Shown: positions 35,262 through 44,027, counted from the first letter of the stretch. The stretch is DNA of 64,000 bases from CAZART01 sp964487555 (GCA_964487555.1 CAZART010000010.1:1-64000), one strand, 5' to 3'. Numbers and translations are program-made. Notes: a model not told the origin generated them from the letters alone.

Positions 35262-36587
35262 ATGCCCGACCTTGCCGAAACCCACGTCGTTACCTGCTTT
35301 CTGCGTGCCGGCACTAACGTACTGCTTCTGCTCAGGAGCCACGACGTAGGTACCTACGCAGGAAAATGGGGCGCCGTGGCCGGTCACGTAGAGGGCGACC
35401 CCGACAGATCAGCGTTTCGCGAGATACGTGAGGAAACGGGCTTTGAGGCACCCGATCTTATTCGGCGTGGCGAGCCGTTCGAAGTACGTGACGCGCGTCT
35501 AGGAAAGCGCTGGATCGTGCATCCGTATCTCTTCGACGTCCCAAACCGCGTACCCAAACTGAACCGGGAATCCTCGAAGTACGAATGGGCGCCCCCCACG
35601 GAAATCCTACGGCGCGACACCGTGCCCGAGCTGTGGACCTCCTATCGGCATGTCGGCCCGACGCCGACTTCTATCCGCCAGGACACCTTTCACGGCTCGG
35701 CTTACCTCTCGATGCGAGCTGTTGAGGCCCTTCGTGACCGAGCGGCGGAGCTCGCACTCGCAGCGACAGGCGGTGTCGCAGGCGACGCAATGAGCTCGGA
35801 TGCCGGCAATCAACGGCCGCCCGGCGACTCGGCCCGAAGCGCATCCTGGCAGGAGCTATGCGCACTTGCCGAATCGCTGCTTGCGAGTCGCCCGTCGATG
35901 ACGGCCGTACACCACCGCGTAAACCGCGTGATGTATGCTGCCGCCCAACACGCAACGCCGAGATCTGTCGAAGCAGCGGCGGCCGAGATATTGGCTCGTG
36001 CCATGCGGACCGACGAGCAAGCGGCCGCGACGGCGGCCCGATTAGTCGAGGGCAAGCGCGTGCTTACGCTCTCCCGGTCCGGGACCGTTGTGGCGGCTCT
36101 GGAGGCGGCGCACGCCGATGTTATCATCGCACACTCGTTGCCGGGCGGTGAAGGCCGTGCGATGGCAGAACGCCTCGCCGCTAACGGCGTACGCGTGGCC
36201 ATGTGCTCCGACGCCGGCATAGCGGCCGCGTGCGATCATGCTGACGTAGTGCTGGTCGGAGCCGACACCGTCCTCGCCGACGGCTCGGTCGTGAACAAAG
36301 TCGGAACCCGCCCGGCCGCCCTCGCCGCTCGCGCCCGGCAGATTCCCTTCTACGTAGCCGCCGCAATCGATAAAATATCGCCGAAAAAGAACGTTGACCT
36401 GGAGCAGGCACGTCGAGACACGCTCTATGACGGGGATGCATCCATCGAAGTGATCCATCCCCTCTTCGAAACGACTCCGCCGGAGCTGATTACGGCGATT
36501 ATCACCGAGGAGGGAACGATCGCCCCCTCCGACGTCGCGGATTTGGCCGATGAACTTCGACGGCTCGAGTCGTGGCATTGTGGATGA
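35262..36587 (+). CDS. NUDIX hydrolase fused to an eIF-2B/ribose-bisphosphate isomerase-like domain
   Basis: The protein is 441 aa. Residues 1-170 are a NUDIX domain: the box reads GHVEGDPDRSAFREIREETG, in which the first conserved Glu position is not Glu but REIREE is intact. Residues 200-441 match the eIF-2B alpha/MtnA/R15P-isomerase superfamily: VLTLSRSGTVVAAL, VLVGADTVLADGSVVNKVGT and FYVAAAIDKISPK. This domain order is familiar from haloarchaeal IF-2B-like proteins. A role in nucleotide or sugar-phosphate salvage is likely, but the substrate is unknown. It follows the aldo/keto reductase by eight bp and ends 24 bp before the convergent GT2 gene. Confidence 0.82.
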   Translation: MPDLAETHVVTCFLRAGTNVLLLLRSHDVGTYAGKWGAVAGHVEGDPDRSAFREIREETGFEAPDLIRRGEPFEVRDARLGKRWIVHPYLFDVPNRVPKLNRESSKYEWAPPTEILRRDTVPELWTSYRHVGPTPTSIRQDTFHGSAYLSMRAVEALRDRAAELALAATGGVAGDAMSSDAGNQRPPGDSARSASWQELCALAESLLASRPSMTAVHHRVNRVMYAAAQHATPRSVEAAAAEILARAMRTDEQAAATAARLVEGKRVLTLSRSGTVVAALEAAHADVIIAHSLPGGEGRAMAERLAANGVRVAMCSDAGIAAACDHADVVLVGADTVLADGSVVNKVGTRPAALAARARQIPFYVAAAIDKISPKKNVDLEQARRDTLYDGDASIEVIHPLFETTPPELITAIITEEGTIAPSDVADLADELRRLESWHCG

Positions 36588-36611
36588 TCCGGCGCGCCCG
36601 TCCACGCCGCG

Positions 36612-37265
36612 CTAGAGCCCCAGCTTGTTCAGTATGTATTCGATCCGGCTTCTAAATCCGAGACCGTATCCATAGCGCTCGGCGGTGCCGCGTCCGAAAT
36701 GGGTGACGTAGTCGTCGATGGGGAAGTCTTCGAGCCTGTACCCCTCCTCGGCGGCCGCGCGGAAATTTTCGAGTGCGGGCAGGCCGTGATGAATAAAGGA
36801 GGGGAGTTTGAGGTAGATCTCCCGCTTGACCAGCATATAGGCGCTTACCAGGACAGGTATACCCGTCGGCGCAGCAAACCCGCGCCTATTGACGTAGGCA
36901 ATCTTACCCACTCCATAGACGTTATCCTCGGCGCCGAGCATCGCCATTCGCTCGAGAAATCCCCCGCGTACGGTTTCGGTGTCGCTGTCAAAAACGTAGA
37001 CGAAACGACGATCAAGCTCGCGGAGAGCCAGATCCATAGCCGGTCCGTGGTAGCGATTCTCCGACAGAAGTTTCGTTCGAATGGATGGCCCGAGCTCGCG
37101 CTGGAGCGTGCGGATGACGTCGGGGGAGCCGTCCGAAGACCCGTTGTCGACAATCAGAAGAGGGACGTTCGGATATTCGCGATTGAAGCTCCGGACGGCC
37201 GTTTCCAGCAAGTCCGGCGTCTGGAAGTTGACGACGGCAGCGGAAACGCGTTGCTCGATTGACAT
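36612..37265 (-). CDS. Family 2 glycosyltransferase
   Basis: The protein is 217 aa. The GT-A fold is shown by SAAVVNFQTPDLLETAVRSF, PLLIVDNGSSDGSPDVI and the metal-binding FVYVFDSDTETVRGGFLE (DxD). It transfers sugar from a nucleotide donor to an unknown acceptor. The C-terminus is short and has no membrane segment. It is transcribed away from the noncoding region on its right. Confidence 0.88.
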   Translation of the reverse strand: MSIEQRVSAAVVNFQTPDLLETAVRSFNREYPNVPLLIVDNGSSDGSPDVIRTLQRELGPSIRTKLLSENRYHGPAMDLALRELDRRFVYVFDSDTETVRGGFLERMAMLGAEDNVYGVGKIAYVNRRGFAAPTGIPVLVSAYMLVKREIYLKLPSFIHHGLPALENFRAAAEEGYRLEDFPIDDYVTHFGRGTAERYGYGLGFRSRIEYILNKLGL

Positions 37266-37323
37266 TCGAGAGTAAGGAGGAGGGCCTGAGGTGCGCGCGG
37301 CAGGATCGGTGCGGGCATAAACT

Positions 37324-37355
37324 AAAAAACGCCGACCGCGGCGAGGCAGTCAGCG
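37324..37355 (-). terminator. Minus-strand terminator beside the SRP RNA
   Basis: On the minus strand, CGCTGAC pairs with GTCGGCG (one G-U) around a 12-base loop and is followed by TTTTTT. On the plus strand the same stem has one mismatch and TTTTT after it. No minus-strand gene is recognised directly upstream, so it may end an unidentified RNA from the noncoding region. Confidence 0.55.
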
Positions 37356-37369
37356 CTTTTTAATTCCCT

Positions 37370-37440
37370 CAACGCGACGGCCTCCCTTGAGTCAGGTCCT
37401 GCCGAAGCAGCATCCTTTCCCAGGTGGGAGGCAAACTCTC
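37370..37440 (+). ncRNA. ffs: Probable small SRP RNA (4.5S)
   Basis: The core GTCAGGTCCTGCCGAAGCAG (37391-37410) carries the conserved domain IV halves GUCAGG and GAAGCAGC that bind Ffh, with a UGCC-type apical loop in place of GGAA. A perfect outer stem closes it: GCCTCCC (37380-37386) with GGGAGGC (37426-37432). SRP RNA joins Ffh for membrane targeting of nascent proteins. The ends are estimates; the Ffh gene is not in this window. Confidence 0.72.
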
Positions 37441-38710
37441 ATGCCGGTATGGAGGCCGGCTGGTAGCTACGCGCACGGTGCCCGGTTTCCCGGTCACGGT
37501 ACGTCTAAACCGCATGGGCAGACGGTTCAGGAGCTACGGACTTTCGATGTCCCGTGCATGCGTTTTCACACACGCTCTCCACGGCAAGCCGATTCGTACA
37601 GCAACCTGCTTCACCGTGCGTCGGCTCTCCGCATCGGCGTTTCCGCCGAAGCCTCATCGAGCTCTTGCACTCCACAGGTGGCCGCCGTTCGCTTATCTGC
37701 TTCACCGAGCGGCGCTCTCCACAGCAGCGATTGCATGCTTGCTTCACCGAGCGGCGGTGCTCCGCGTTGCATCTTTCGATGCGCTGCTTCGACACATGCC
37801 GCTCTCCACAAGCTGCGCCGGATCGCTCGCCTCAACAAGCATCGCGCTCGGCAGTCTCTCTTTCGAGTCGCTGCGTCAACACGCTCTGCTCTCGGCGGTG
37901 CGATCCCATCGCACGCTGCATCAACAAACGTCGCTCTCCACAGACAGCTTATTCCGCTGCCGCTTCAACGAGACGTGCGGAGCCGATGCATGCGCAGTAT
38001 CTTGACGAAGAAGCAGGCCCGAAGGCCGGGTACCTCGTCTTTTTCTGGCACACAGCCGAAGCTGGAGCCAGTGATAGCTGTGCGTGTCGATGGACTAGCT
38101 GCCGATGCTGCGGCCGAAGCCGCTCATCTGCACAGTTGTCACATCGCCGGCATCCGGCGCGGATATCGTAGCAGGCGAACCTGTACGACCTTCCGGTCGA
38201 ATACCACATCGTCCCGCATGGTCTTTCGACCAGTGCACGGGCGTCCTCATGCAGCCCAGAGTTTTCAGTCGCGTCAAGGAACAGTGCCGTCAGGCACTGA
38301 GCCCATTATACCTTTAGACGGCACCCACGTCAAGCAGTGACCCCTTCAAATAGTCCACAATTCGCTAACAGGATATCCACATTGCGTTCGAAGAACCGTT
38401 CATAACCAGTGAGGGGACGTACACGGATCTGACGCTAACCCGGACAGGATTGACGACTTGCCCTGTGTGGAAATAGACGAGAACGGAGAAGAAGAGAGGG
38501 GGCTTAGGACCAAAAAGCCCGGCTTGCCCAAAAGCCGAGCTTCTTGTTGCCCACCGATGACGCGACTGATGCGATCCCCGCAGGGGTGCTCTAGGCGACA
38601 TGAGGTAACAGAAAGATAGGAGGTGTATCCCCTTCACGCAAGGGCAATAACGGTATTTTATCCACAATGTGACTTTCCCCCACGTTTTATCCCTATCGCA
38701 ATAACGGATC
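37441..38710. other. Candidate replication origin: cluster of DnaA-box-like sites
   Basis: This gap has no convincing gene. TCCACA cores are strongly enriched: CACTCCACA 37668-37676, CTCTCCACA at 37715-37723, 37802-37810 and 37934-37942, TAGTCCACA 38351-38359, ATATCCACA 38373-38381, ATTTCCACA 38466-38474 (minus) and the perfect DnaA box TTATCCACA 38658-38666. The left part also contains repeated CTGCTTCACCGAGCGGCG words. A long open frame on the plus strand (37387-38340) is Arg/Ser/Ala-rich without a recognisable fold and starts inside the SRP RNA. parAB lies about 10 kb to the left, consistent with but not proof of oriC. Confidence 0.4.
38511..38541 (-). terminator. Rho-independent terminator downstream of purQ-rhomboid
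   Basis: On the minus strand AGCTCGGCTT pairs with AAGCCGGGCT (ten pairs, one G-U) around TTGGGC-type loop bases and is followed by TTTTT. It is about 190 bp past the rhomboid stop, the nearest upstream minus-strand gene. Confidence 0.8.
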
Positions 38711-38727
38711 TAAAGGCAGGAACGGCC

Positions 38728-39348
38728 TCAAAATCCCATCTGGCCGAGGAAGATCGCCAGCGCTCGGGGCTCCAGCAGAACCGTCAACACGAGCCCGCCC
38801 AGCGCGCCGCCAATATGCGCCTCATGCGCAATGCCTCCGGTCATACCTCCCTCCTGCCCCTTTTTCATGGCGTAGATCGAAAGCACCACATAGGCAACCG
38901 CAAATACGATCGCCGGAATCGGGATAGGCAGGAAAAAGATGTAGAGCTTGTGAAAGGGGTAGAAAAGACAGTACCCAAATACCACCCCGCTAACCGCCCC
39001 CGAAGCTCCAACGGCCGCATAACTGGCGGTCTTGCGGTGGAGAAGCAGAGACAGGCCGTGCGCGGCTAGCTCCGCTCCGAAATAGAGCAATAAAAACTTA
39101 GCCGGGCCAAGCAGACGCTCTAACTCAGGACCGAAAAAGAAGAGCGTCAGCATGTTGAATGCAAGGTGCGCCACGCCCGCGTGTACGAAACCGGCCGTGA
39201 TCAGCCGCTGATACTCTCCATGCTCGAGAATTCGACGGGGCTTAAACGCGAGCCTGTCAACCAGTGAATGATCGAAGTAAAGGGCATAGGCGCTCACCAG
39301 CACGTTGACGAGCAGCAGGAGAATCGTGACAGGTGTTTCGGCAAACAT
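38728..39348 (-). CDS. Rhomboid-family intramembrane serine protease
   Basis: The protein is predicted at 206 aa with six hydrophobic segments. VGASGAVSGVVFGY holds the catalytic Ser (GASG), and the His in AHEAHIGGALGG completes the dyad; FVHAGVAHLAFNMLTLFFFG gives the conserved HxxxN. It should cleave membrane proteins in their transmembrane segments. ATG 39348 (MFAETPVTILLLL) is preferred to 39408. It is 78 bp downstream of purQ on the same strand. Confidence 0.88.
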   Translation of the reverse strand: MFAETPVTILLLLVNVLVSAYALYFDHSLVDRLAFKPRRILEHGEYQRLITAGFVHAGVAHLAFNMLTLFFFGPELERLLGPAKFLLLYFGAELAAHGLSLLLHRKTASYAAVGASGAVSGVVFGYCLFYPFHKLYIFFLPIPIPAIVFAVAYVVLSIYAMKKGQEGGMTGGIAHEAHIGGALGGLVLTVLLEPRALAIFLGQMGF

Positions 39349-39426
39349 TCTGCTGACGGAGATAGGGATGGACGTTCTAGCAGTCACACGAGCGGATGCA
39401 AGCCACACCCGCCCCCGCGAATCCGC

Positions 39427-40134
39427 TTATGCGGCGACTTCCGCGAAATGATTCAGTATCGAACGCCACATGAGCGCCCCATCGCTTCTGCCAAGCACCG
39501 GCTCGGCGCAGCGATCCGGATGCGGCATCATCCCCAAGACGTTCCTTCCCTCATTTACGACGCCGGCGATATTTCGAGAGGAACCGTTTGGATTCGCATC
39601 CTTCGTGACCCGCCCCTCACGATCGCAATATCGAAAAACAACCTGGTCGTTCTGCTCGAGGCGATCGAGAACCTCGTCCGCAGCATAGTAATTTCCTTCG
39701 CCATGGGAAATCGGTATCTGAACCACCTGCCCATCCGTCATCGTTCGGGTGTACGGCGTATCGGCGTTCTCCACCTTTAAGTCCGTCTGCTTGCAGGCGA
39801 AGCGAAGCGACGCATTCCGCATCAGTGCACCGGGGAGCAACCCGGCCTCGCACAGAATCTGAAAACCATTGCAGATTCCGAACACCAACCCTCCTTTATT
39901 TGCGAACCGAACCACGTCCTGCATAATCGGCGAAAATCGGGCAATGGCACCCGAGCGCAGATAGTCGCCATAAGAAAAGCCGCCAGGTATAACTACGACG
40001 TCGACATTCCCTAAACTTTCTTCTTTGTGCCAGATGAACCGGGCCTCCTGGTCAATAATATGTTTCGCAACGTGGTAGGCGTCGTGGTCGCAATTCGATC
40101 CCGGAAAATTGATGATGCCGAACGTGATGGGCAT
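39427..40134 (-). CDS. purQ: Phosphoribosylformylglycinamidine synthase, glutaminase subunit
   Basis: The protein is 235 aa, the length of the small-subunit PurQ. It supplies ammonia from glutamine for purine synthesis. Signatures: GIINFPGSNCDHDAYHV, VIPGGFSYGDYLRSGA, VFGICNGFQILCEAGLLPGAL with the nucleophile Cys, QIPISHGEGNYY and the C-terminal MMPHPDRCAEP with the His/Glu of the triad. The partners purL and purS are not in this window. Confidence 0.94.
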   Translation of the reverse strand: MPITFGIINFPGSNCDHDAYHVAKHIIDQEARFIWHKEESLGNVDVVVIPGGFSYGDYLRSGAIARFSPIMQDVVRFANKGGLVFGICNGFQILCEAGLLPGALMRNASLRFACKQTDLKVENADTPYTRTMTDGQVVQIPISHGEGNYYAADEVLDRLEQNDQVVFRYCDREGRVTKDANPNGSSRNIAGVVNEGRNVLGMMPHPDRCAEPVLGRSDGALMWRSILNHFAEVAA

Positions 40135-40312
40135 GCCTCTAATTCGTCAGTAACTGGAACACGGATAACGGCAGTCTGATAACTTCCCCGGGATGTAGGG
40201 GATCCGACCGCCGTGCTTCTTGCCGCATCCTTATCATTTGCCTTCCTTGTCAAAAAGCGGCCGCCGGCCGCCGCGGACCATCGAACAACCTTTAACGAGA
40301 TATATCGAGGCC

Positions 40313-41284
40313 ATGAAATACCGTCGCTTCGGGAGAACGAATTGGAACGTCAGCGAGGTCGGCTATGGAATGTGGGGCATGGCGGGATGGAAAGGCTCGG
40401 ACGACGAGCAGTCGCTCGAGTCGCTGCAGAAAGCCGTAGACCTCGGCTGCAATTTCTTCGACACCGCTCTCGCCTATGGTGAAGGGCACAGCGAGCAGCT
40501 ATTAGGCGAACTGGTTCGCGCGAATCCCGACAAGACCCTCTATTCGGCCAGCAAAATTCCACCTAAGAACCGCAAGTGGCCGAGTCAACGGCAGTTTACG
40601 CTGGACGAGGTCTTCCCACCCGATTATGTAGAAAGGAGCGTCCAAGAAAGTCTGAAGAACACCGGCCTGGCACAGATCGATCTCATGCAGTTCCACGTGT
40701 GGGAAGATGCCTGGGCCGACGACGACCGGTGGTTTGCTAAAATGGACGATCTCCGCCGCCAGGGTTTCATCCGCGCCATCGGCATTTCGATCAACCGGTG
40801 GGAGCCGTGGAATGGAATCCAAACCGTAAAAAGCGGCCTGGTAGACGCCGTTCAGGTAATCTACAACATCTTCGATCAGAATCCGGAAGACGCGCTCTTC
40901 CCCGCCTGCGACGAAATGGACGTCGCGGTCATCGCCCGCGTTCCTTTCGATGAGGGCACCTTGACGGGCAACCTGACCAAAGACATGAAATGGCCCGAGG
41001 GAGACTGGCGCAACACCTATTTCGTTCAGGAAAACCTCATACCGAGTGTGGAACGGGCGGACGAACTGAAGAAAATCGTCCCAGACGGCATGCATCTGCC
41101 CGAAATGGCGCTCCGATTCATTTTGTCGAACGAGACGGTCTCGACGACGATCCCCGGCATGCGGAAACTCCATCATGTCCGTGCCAACATGGCCGCAAGC
41201 GACAAGGGCCCGCTTGATGGGGATCTCCTTGCAACGCTCCGCGAGCACCGATGGGAACGCAAGCCGACGGAGTGGTCTCAGTAA
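40313..41284 (+). CDS. Aldo/keto reductase
   Basis: The protein is 323 aa. MKYRRFGRTNWNVSEVGYGMWGMAG, GCNFFDTALAYGEGHSEQLL (Asp/Tyr), LYSASKIPP (Lys) and LMQFHVWEDAW (His) give the catalytic tetrad; AIGISINRWEP and IPGMRKLHHVRANMAA match the cofactor region. The substrate is not known. It lies directly upstream of the DUF58 gene (31-bp gap) in the place where a MoxR-family ATPase gene would be expected for a bat operon. Confidence 0.88.
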   Translation: MKYRRFGRTNWNVSEVGYGMWGMAGWKGSDDEQSLESLQKAVDLGCNFFDTALAYGEGHSEQLLGELVRANPDKTLYSASKIPPKNRKWPSQRQFTLDEVFPPDYVERSVQESLKNTGLAQIDLMQFHVWEDAWADDDRWFAKMDDLRRQGFIRAIGISINRWEPWNGIQTVKSGLVDAVQVIYNIFDQNPEDALFPACDEMDVAVIARVPFDEGTLTGNLTKDMKWPEGDWRNTYFVQENLIPSVERADELKKIVPDGMHLPEMALRFILSNETVSTTIPGMRKLHHVRANMAASDKGPLDGDLLATLREHRWERKPTEWSQ

Positions 41285-41315
41285 ATCCGTTCTTCAAAGC
41301 TGCTCGACGCACGAA

Positions 41316-42194
41316 ATGATTCCCAAGGAGCTCTTCCGAAAAATCCGGCGCATCGAAATCCGAACGAAGGGACTCGTTAATAATGTGTTCGGAGGTGAGT
41401 ATCATTCCGCCTTCAAAGGGCGCGGCATTGAGTTTTCGGAGGTGCGACCCTATCAGGTCGGTGACGACATTCGCACGATCGACTGGAATGTATCGGCACG
41501 AACCGGTGATGCCTACGTAAAGATCTTCGAAGAGGAACGGGAGCAAACGCTCCTGTTAGTTGTGGATGTCTCAGGATCCGAAGAATTCGGCTCGACCACC
41601 AAGTTCAAACGCGAGATTGCGGCCGAAATCAGCGCGGTGATTGCGTTTAGCGCCATCCAGAACAACGACAAAGTCGGCCTCGTCCTCGTCTCCGATCGTA
41701 TAGAGCTCTTTGTTCCACCGAAAAAGGGCCGCAAACACGTTCTCCGTCTGCTACGCGACCTGTTTGCGCATGAGCCGAAATCGAAGGGGACAGACCTTTC
41801 CGTCGCGCTGAGCCACGTACTTCACGTCCTTAACCGTCGGTCCATCGTTCTCGTTATCAGCGATTTTTTCGATAGCGGATACGTGAAGCCCCTGCGCGTC
41901 GTCGCGCGCCGGCACGATACCATTGCCGTTCATCTCGTCGATCCCCGTGAAGAGGAACTGCCCGCCATGGGACTGGTTGACCTGACCGACGCCGAGACCG
42001 GCAAAACCATTGTCGTCGACACGGACGACCGCCGCACGCGCCGCACCTTCGCGATGCACGCCGGGGCTCGTCAAGCAGAGATTGCAGGCCTTTTTCGGAG
42101 CATTCGGATGGACTACGTGCCTATCCGTACCGATGAGAGCTACGTTGAACCGCTCATCCGATTTTTCCGCCACCGAAACAAACTGTCTCGATGA
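41316..42194 (+). CDS. DUF58 domain protein, first gene of the bat cluster
   Basis: The protein is 292 aa. RTKGLVNNVFGGEYHSAFKGRG, followed by EFSEVRPYQVGDDIRTIDWN, is the DUF58 hallmark, and LLLVVDVSGSEEF and VISDFFDSG give a von Willebrand A-like fold. These proteins usually work with a MoxR AAA+ ATPase in envelope or metal-cofactor assembly. The first ATG of the conserved domain (41316) is used. It is coupled to the next gene by ATGA. Confidence 0.88.
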   Translation: MIPKELFRKIRRIEIRTKGLVNNVFGGEYHSAFKGRGIEFSEVRPYQVGDDIRTIDWNVSARTGDAYVKIFEEEREQTLLLVVDVSGSEEFGSTTKFKREIAAEISAVIAFSAIQNNDKVGLVLVSDRIELFVPPKKGRKHVLRLLRDLFAHEPKSKGTDLSVALSHVLHVLNRRSIVLVISDFFDSGYVKPLRVVARRHDTIAVHLVDPREEELPAMGLVDLTDAETGKTIVVDTDDRRTRRTFAMHAGARQAEIAGLFRSIRMDYVPIRTDESYVEPLIRFFRHRNKLSR

Positions 42195-43168
42195 CGAACG
42201 GACTTCTTCGGACAGGGCGAACCCTTGCCGCCCTCGGGGCTGTCGTGTGTTTTCTCACGGCAGCTTCTCCGCTACACGCACAGGAACTTCAACTTCACGT
42301 CTCCGAAGACAGCGTCACCGTCGGACAGCGGTTCTACCTCTCGATCACGGCCGAGCACGATTTTGCGGCCGATCCGCAATTTCCGGAGCCGACCGATTCG
42401 CTCGTATTCGGGGACGTGGAGGTGCTCCGCCGTCACGCCCGAAATAGTTTCCCGCGGGGTGGTGTGCGAATCGACAGCGTCGTGTACGAAGTCACGACGT
42501 TCGCGCTGGACACGGCCGTCGTGACTCCCATTCCGGTCATGTTCACAGCCGGTGAGGACACATTTTCCGTCCGAACCTCCGAACGATGGGTGCGCGTCGT
42601 TTCGCTTGTCCCGTCAGACGCCCAGGACGTTCGAGATCTTGCTCCGCTCGTCGAATTTCCGCGGCCGATGTGGCTCTATCTTGCCGGAGCGGCGGCGCTC
42701 GTCTTGCTAGTCGCCCTGATAGCTTTTTACGTAATGCGGCGCCGACGCCGAATGCCCATCGAAGCGGATTTGCCGGCGCAGCCTGTGGAGGCCGCAGACG
42801 TTGAAGCCATGAAGCGTCTTCGAGCGCTCGAAGGAATCGATCTGGAGAATGCCGAAGCCGCTCAACCCTACTATACGGAGCTCTCCGATACGCTACGACA
42901 CTATCTCGCCCGCCGTCTTCGCGTAAATTCGATGGAATCGACTACGCGTGAGCTCATTCGTGAATTGTCGCAGCGTGACGTACCCCGGACAAATACGAGA
43001 ACGCAACTCCAGGACGTTTTATCTCTCGCTGATTATGTGAAGTTCGCCGACGCGGTGCCGACGCCGGAGCGCGGACATGAAGCCTTGCGAACGGCGCGAA
43101 ATATCGTTGAATCGGTGGAAGAAGAACTCCGACCACCGGAACAGATTCCCTCGACCACGGCAGCTTGA
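42191..43168 (+). CDS. BatD-like single-pass membrane protein of the bat cluster
   Basis: The protein is 325 aa: a signal peptide (LTAASPLHAQ), about 130 periplasmic beta-rich residues (LQLHVSEDSVTVGQRFYLSI), one membrane helix (MWLYLAGAAALVLLVALIAFYVM) and a cytoplasmic tail of about 140 residues with YYTELSDTLRHYLARRLRVN and STTRELIRELSQ. The layout resembles BatD but lacks the repeated beta-domains. Proteins of this kind are encoded between DUF58 and batA in many Bacteroidota. It overlaps the DUF58 stop by four bases. Confidence 0.8.
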   Translation: MTNGLLRTGRTLAALGAVVCFLTAASPLHAQELQLHVSEDSVTVGQRFYLSITAEHDFAADPQFPEPTDSLVFGDVEVLRRHARNSFPRGGVRIDSVVYEVTTFALDTAVVTPIPVMFTAGEDTFSVRTSERWVRVVSLVPSDAQDVRDLAPLVEFPRPMWLYLAGAAALVLLVALIAFYVMRRRRRMPIEADLPAQPVEAADVEAMKRLRALEGIDLENAEAAQPYYTELSDTLRHYLARRLRVNSMESTTRELIRELSQRDVPRTNTRTQLQDVLSLADYVKFADAVPTPERGHEALRTARNIVESVEEELRPPEQIPSTTAA

Positions 43169-43196
43169 TTGGCAACCCCTATCCGTTCGCCGTCCT

Positions 43197-43958
43197 ATGA
43201 AGACGTTTTTCAGTGACGAACTGGTCAAGCGACTTTCGCGGGCCCGCCATGTTGCCGTGCTGACCGGAGCGGGCATCAGTGCTGAGAGCGGCATACCTAC
43301 GTTTCGTGACGAAAACGGTCTCTGGGAGCGGTTCAAGCCCGAGGAGCTTGCCAACGTACGAGCGTTTCTTCGAAATCCGGAGCTCGTCCAGAAGTGGTAC
43401 GAGCATCGCCGCAGCGTGGCACATGAAAAGGAGCCGAATGCAGGGCATCTGGCCCTCGCCGCCATGGAGACCGTCATCGCCGATTTCACGCTGGTGACGC
43501 AGAACGTCGACGATCTTCACCGCCGCGCGGGGAGTCGTCACGTCGTTGAGCTACACGGCAACATCACGCGAAGCTATTGCATTGACTGCCTTCAGCCGGC
43601 GGACGGAGAAGTCATGCGCCCGACCGCGGAAGGCAAGCGAGCGCTCTGTCGAAGCTGTGGTGGCCTGATTCGCCCGGACGTGGTATGGTTTGGCGAAATG
43701 CTTCCCGAGGGGGCGCTGGAGACCGCCTACGCCGCGGCGGAGGATGCGGAAGTCTTTCTCAGCGTGGGCACGAGTGCGGTCGTGTATCCTGCTGCCGGAA
43801 TCCCGCTTCAGGCAAGGGCTCGAGGCGCTTATGTTGCCGAGATCAACGTCGAGCCCAGTGCCATTGCGGGCGAGCTGGACGAAGTCGTGCTGGGCCGCGC
43901 CGGTGACGTATTACCCGCCCTCGTGGATGCCGTCAAACGCAACAAATATAGGCAGTAA
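43197..43958 (+). CDS. Sirtuin (NAD-dependent protein deacylase, CobB/SIRT5-like)
   Basis: The protein is 253 aa. VLTGAGISAESGIPTFRDEN (about 21-40) and LVTQNVDDLHRRAG form the NAD site, H120 in ELHGN is the catalytic His, and Cys128/131/151/154 hold zinc. Y68 and R71 (WYEHRR) match the Tyr-x-x-Arg pair that in CobB and SIRT5 favours succinyl/malonyl-lysine. Its closest neighbours are bat genes on the same strand with gaps of 28 and 69 bp, so it is probably co-transcribed with them. A role in that system is inference. Confidence 0.9.
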   Translation: MKTFFSDELVKRLSRARHVAVLTGAGISAESGIPTFRDENGLWERFKPEELANVRAFLRNPELVQKWYEHRRSVAHEKEPNAGHLALAAMETVIADFTLVTQNVDDLHRRAGSRHVVELHGNITRSYCIDCLQPADGEVMRPTAEGKRALCRSCGGLIRPDVVWFGEMLPEGALETAYAAAEDAEVFLSVGTSAVVYPAAGIPLQARARGAYVAEINVEPSAIAGELDEVVLGRAGDVLPALVDAVKRNKYRQ

Positions 43959-44027
43959 GGGTAAATTGACACCCGCCTGAACATCCCAGAGATGCCGCCG
44001 CCCGCCGGCCGCATCTCCCCATTTTCC

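Noticed and set aside
37530..37560. RNase P RNA on the minus strand (GAAAGTCCG motif)
   Set aside because: Only this short motif matches; the paired P4 strand and other conserved segments are not found nearby.
37387..38340. Open frame of 317 codons on the plus strand
   Set aside because: Its start lies inside the SRP RNA, the product is Arg/Ser/Ala/His-rich without any recognisable fold, and two other frames are open over much of the same stretch, as expected for repetitive GC-rich DNA.
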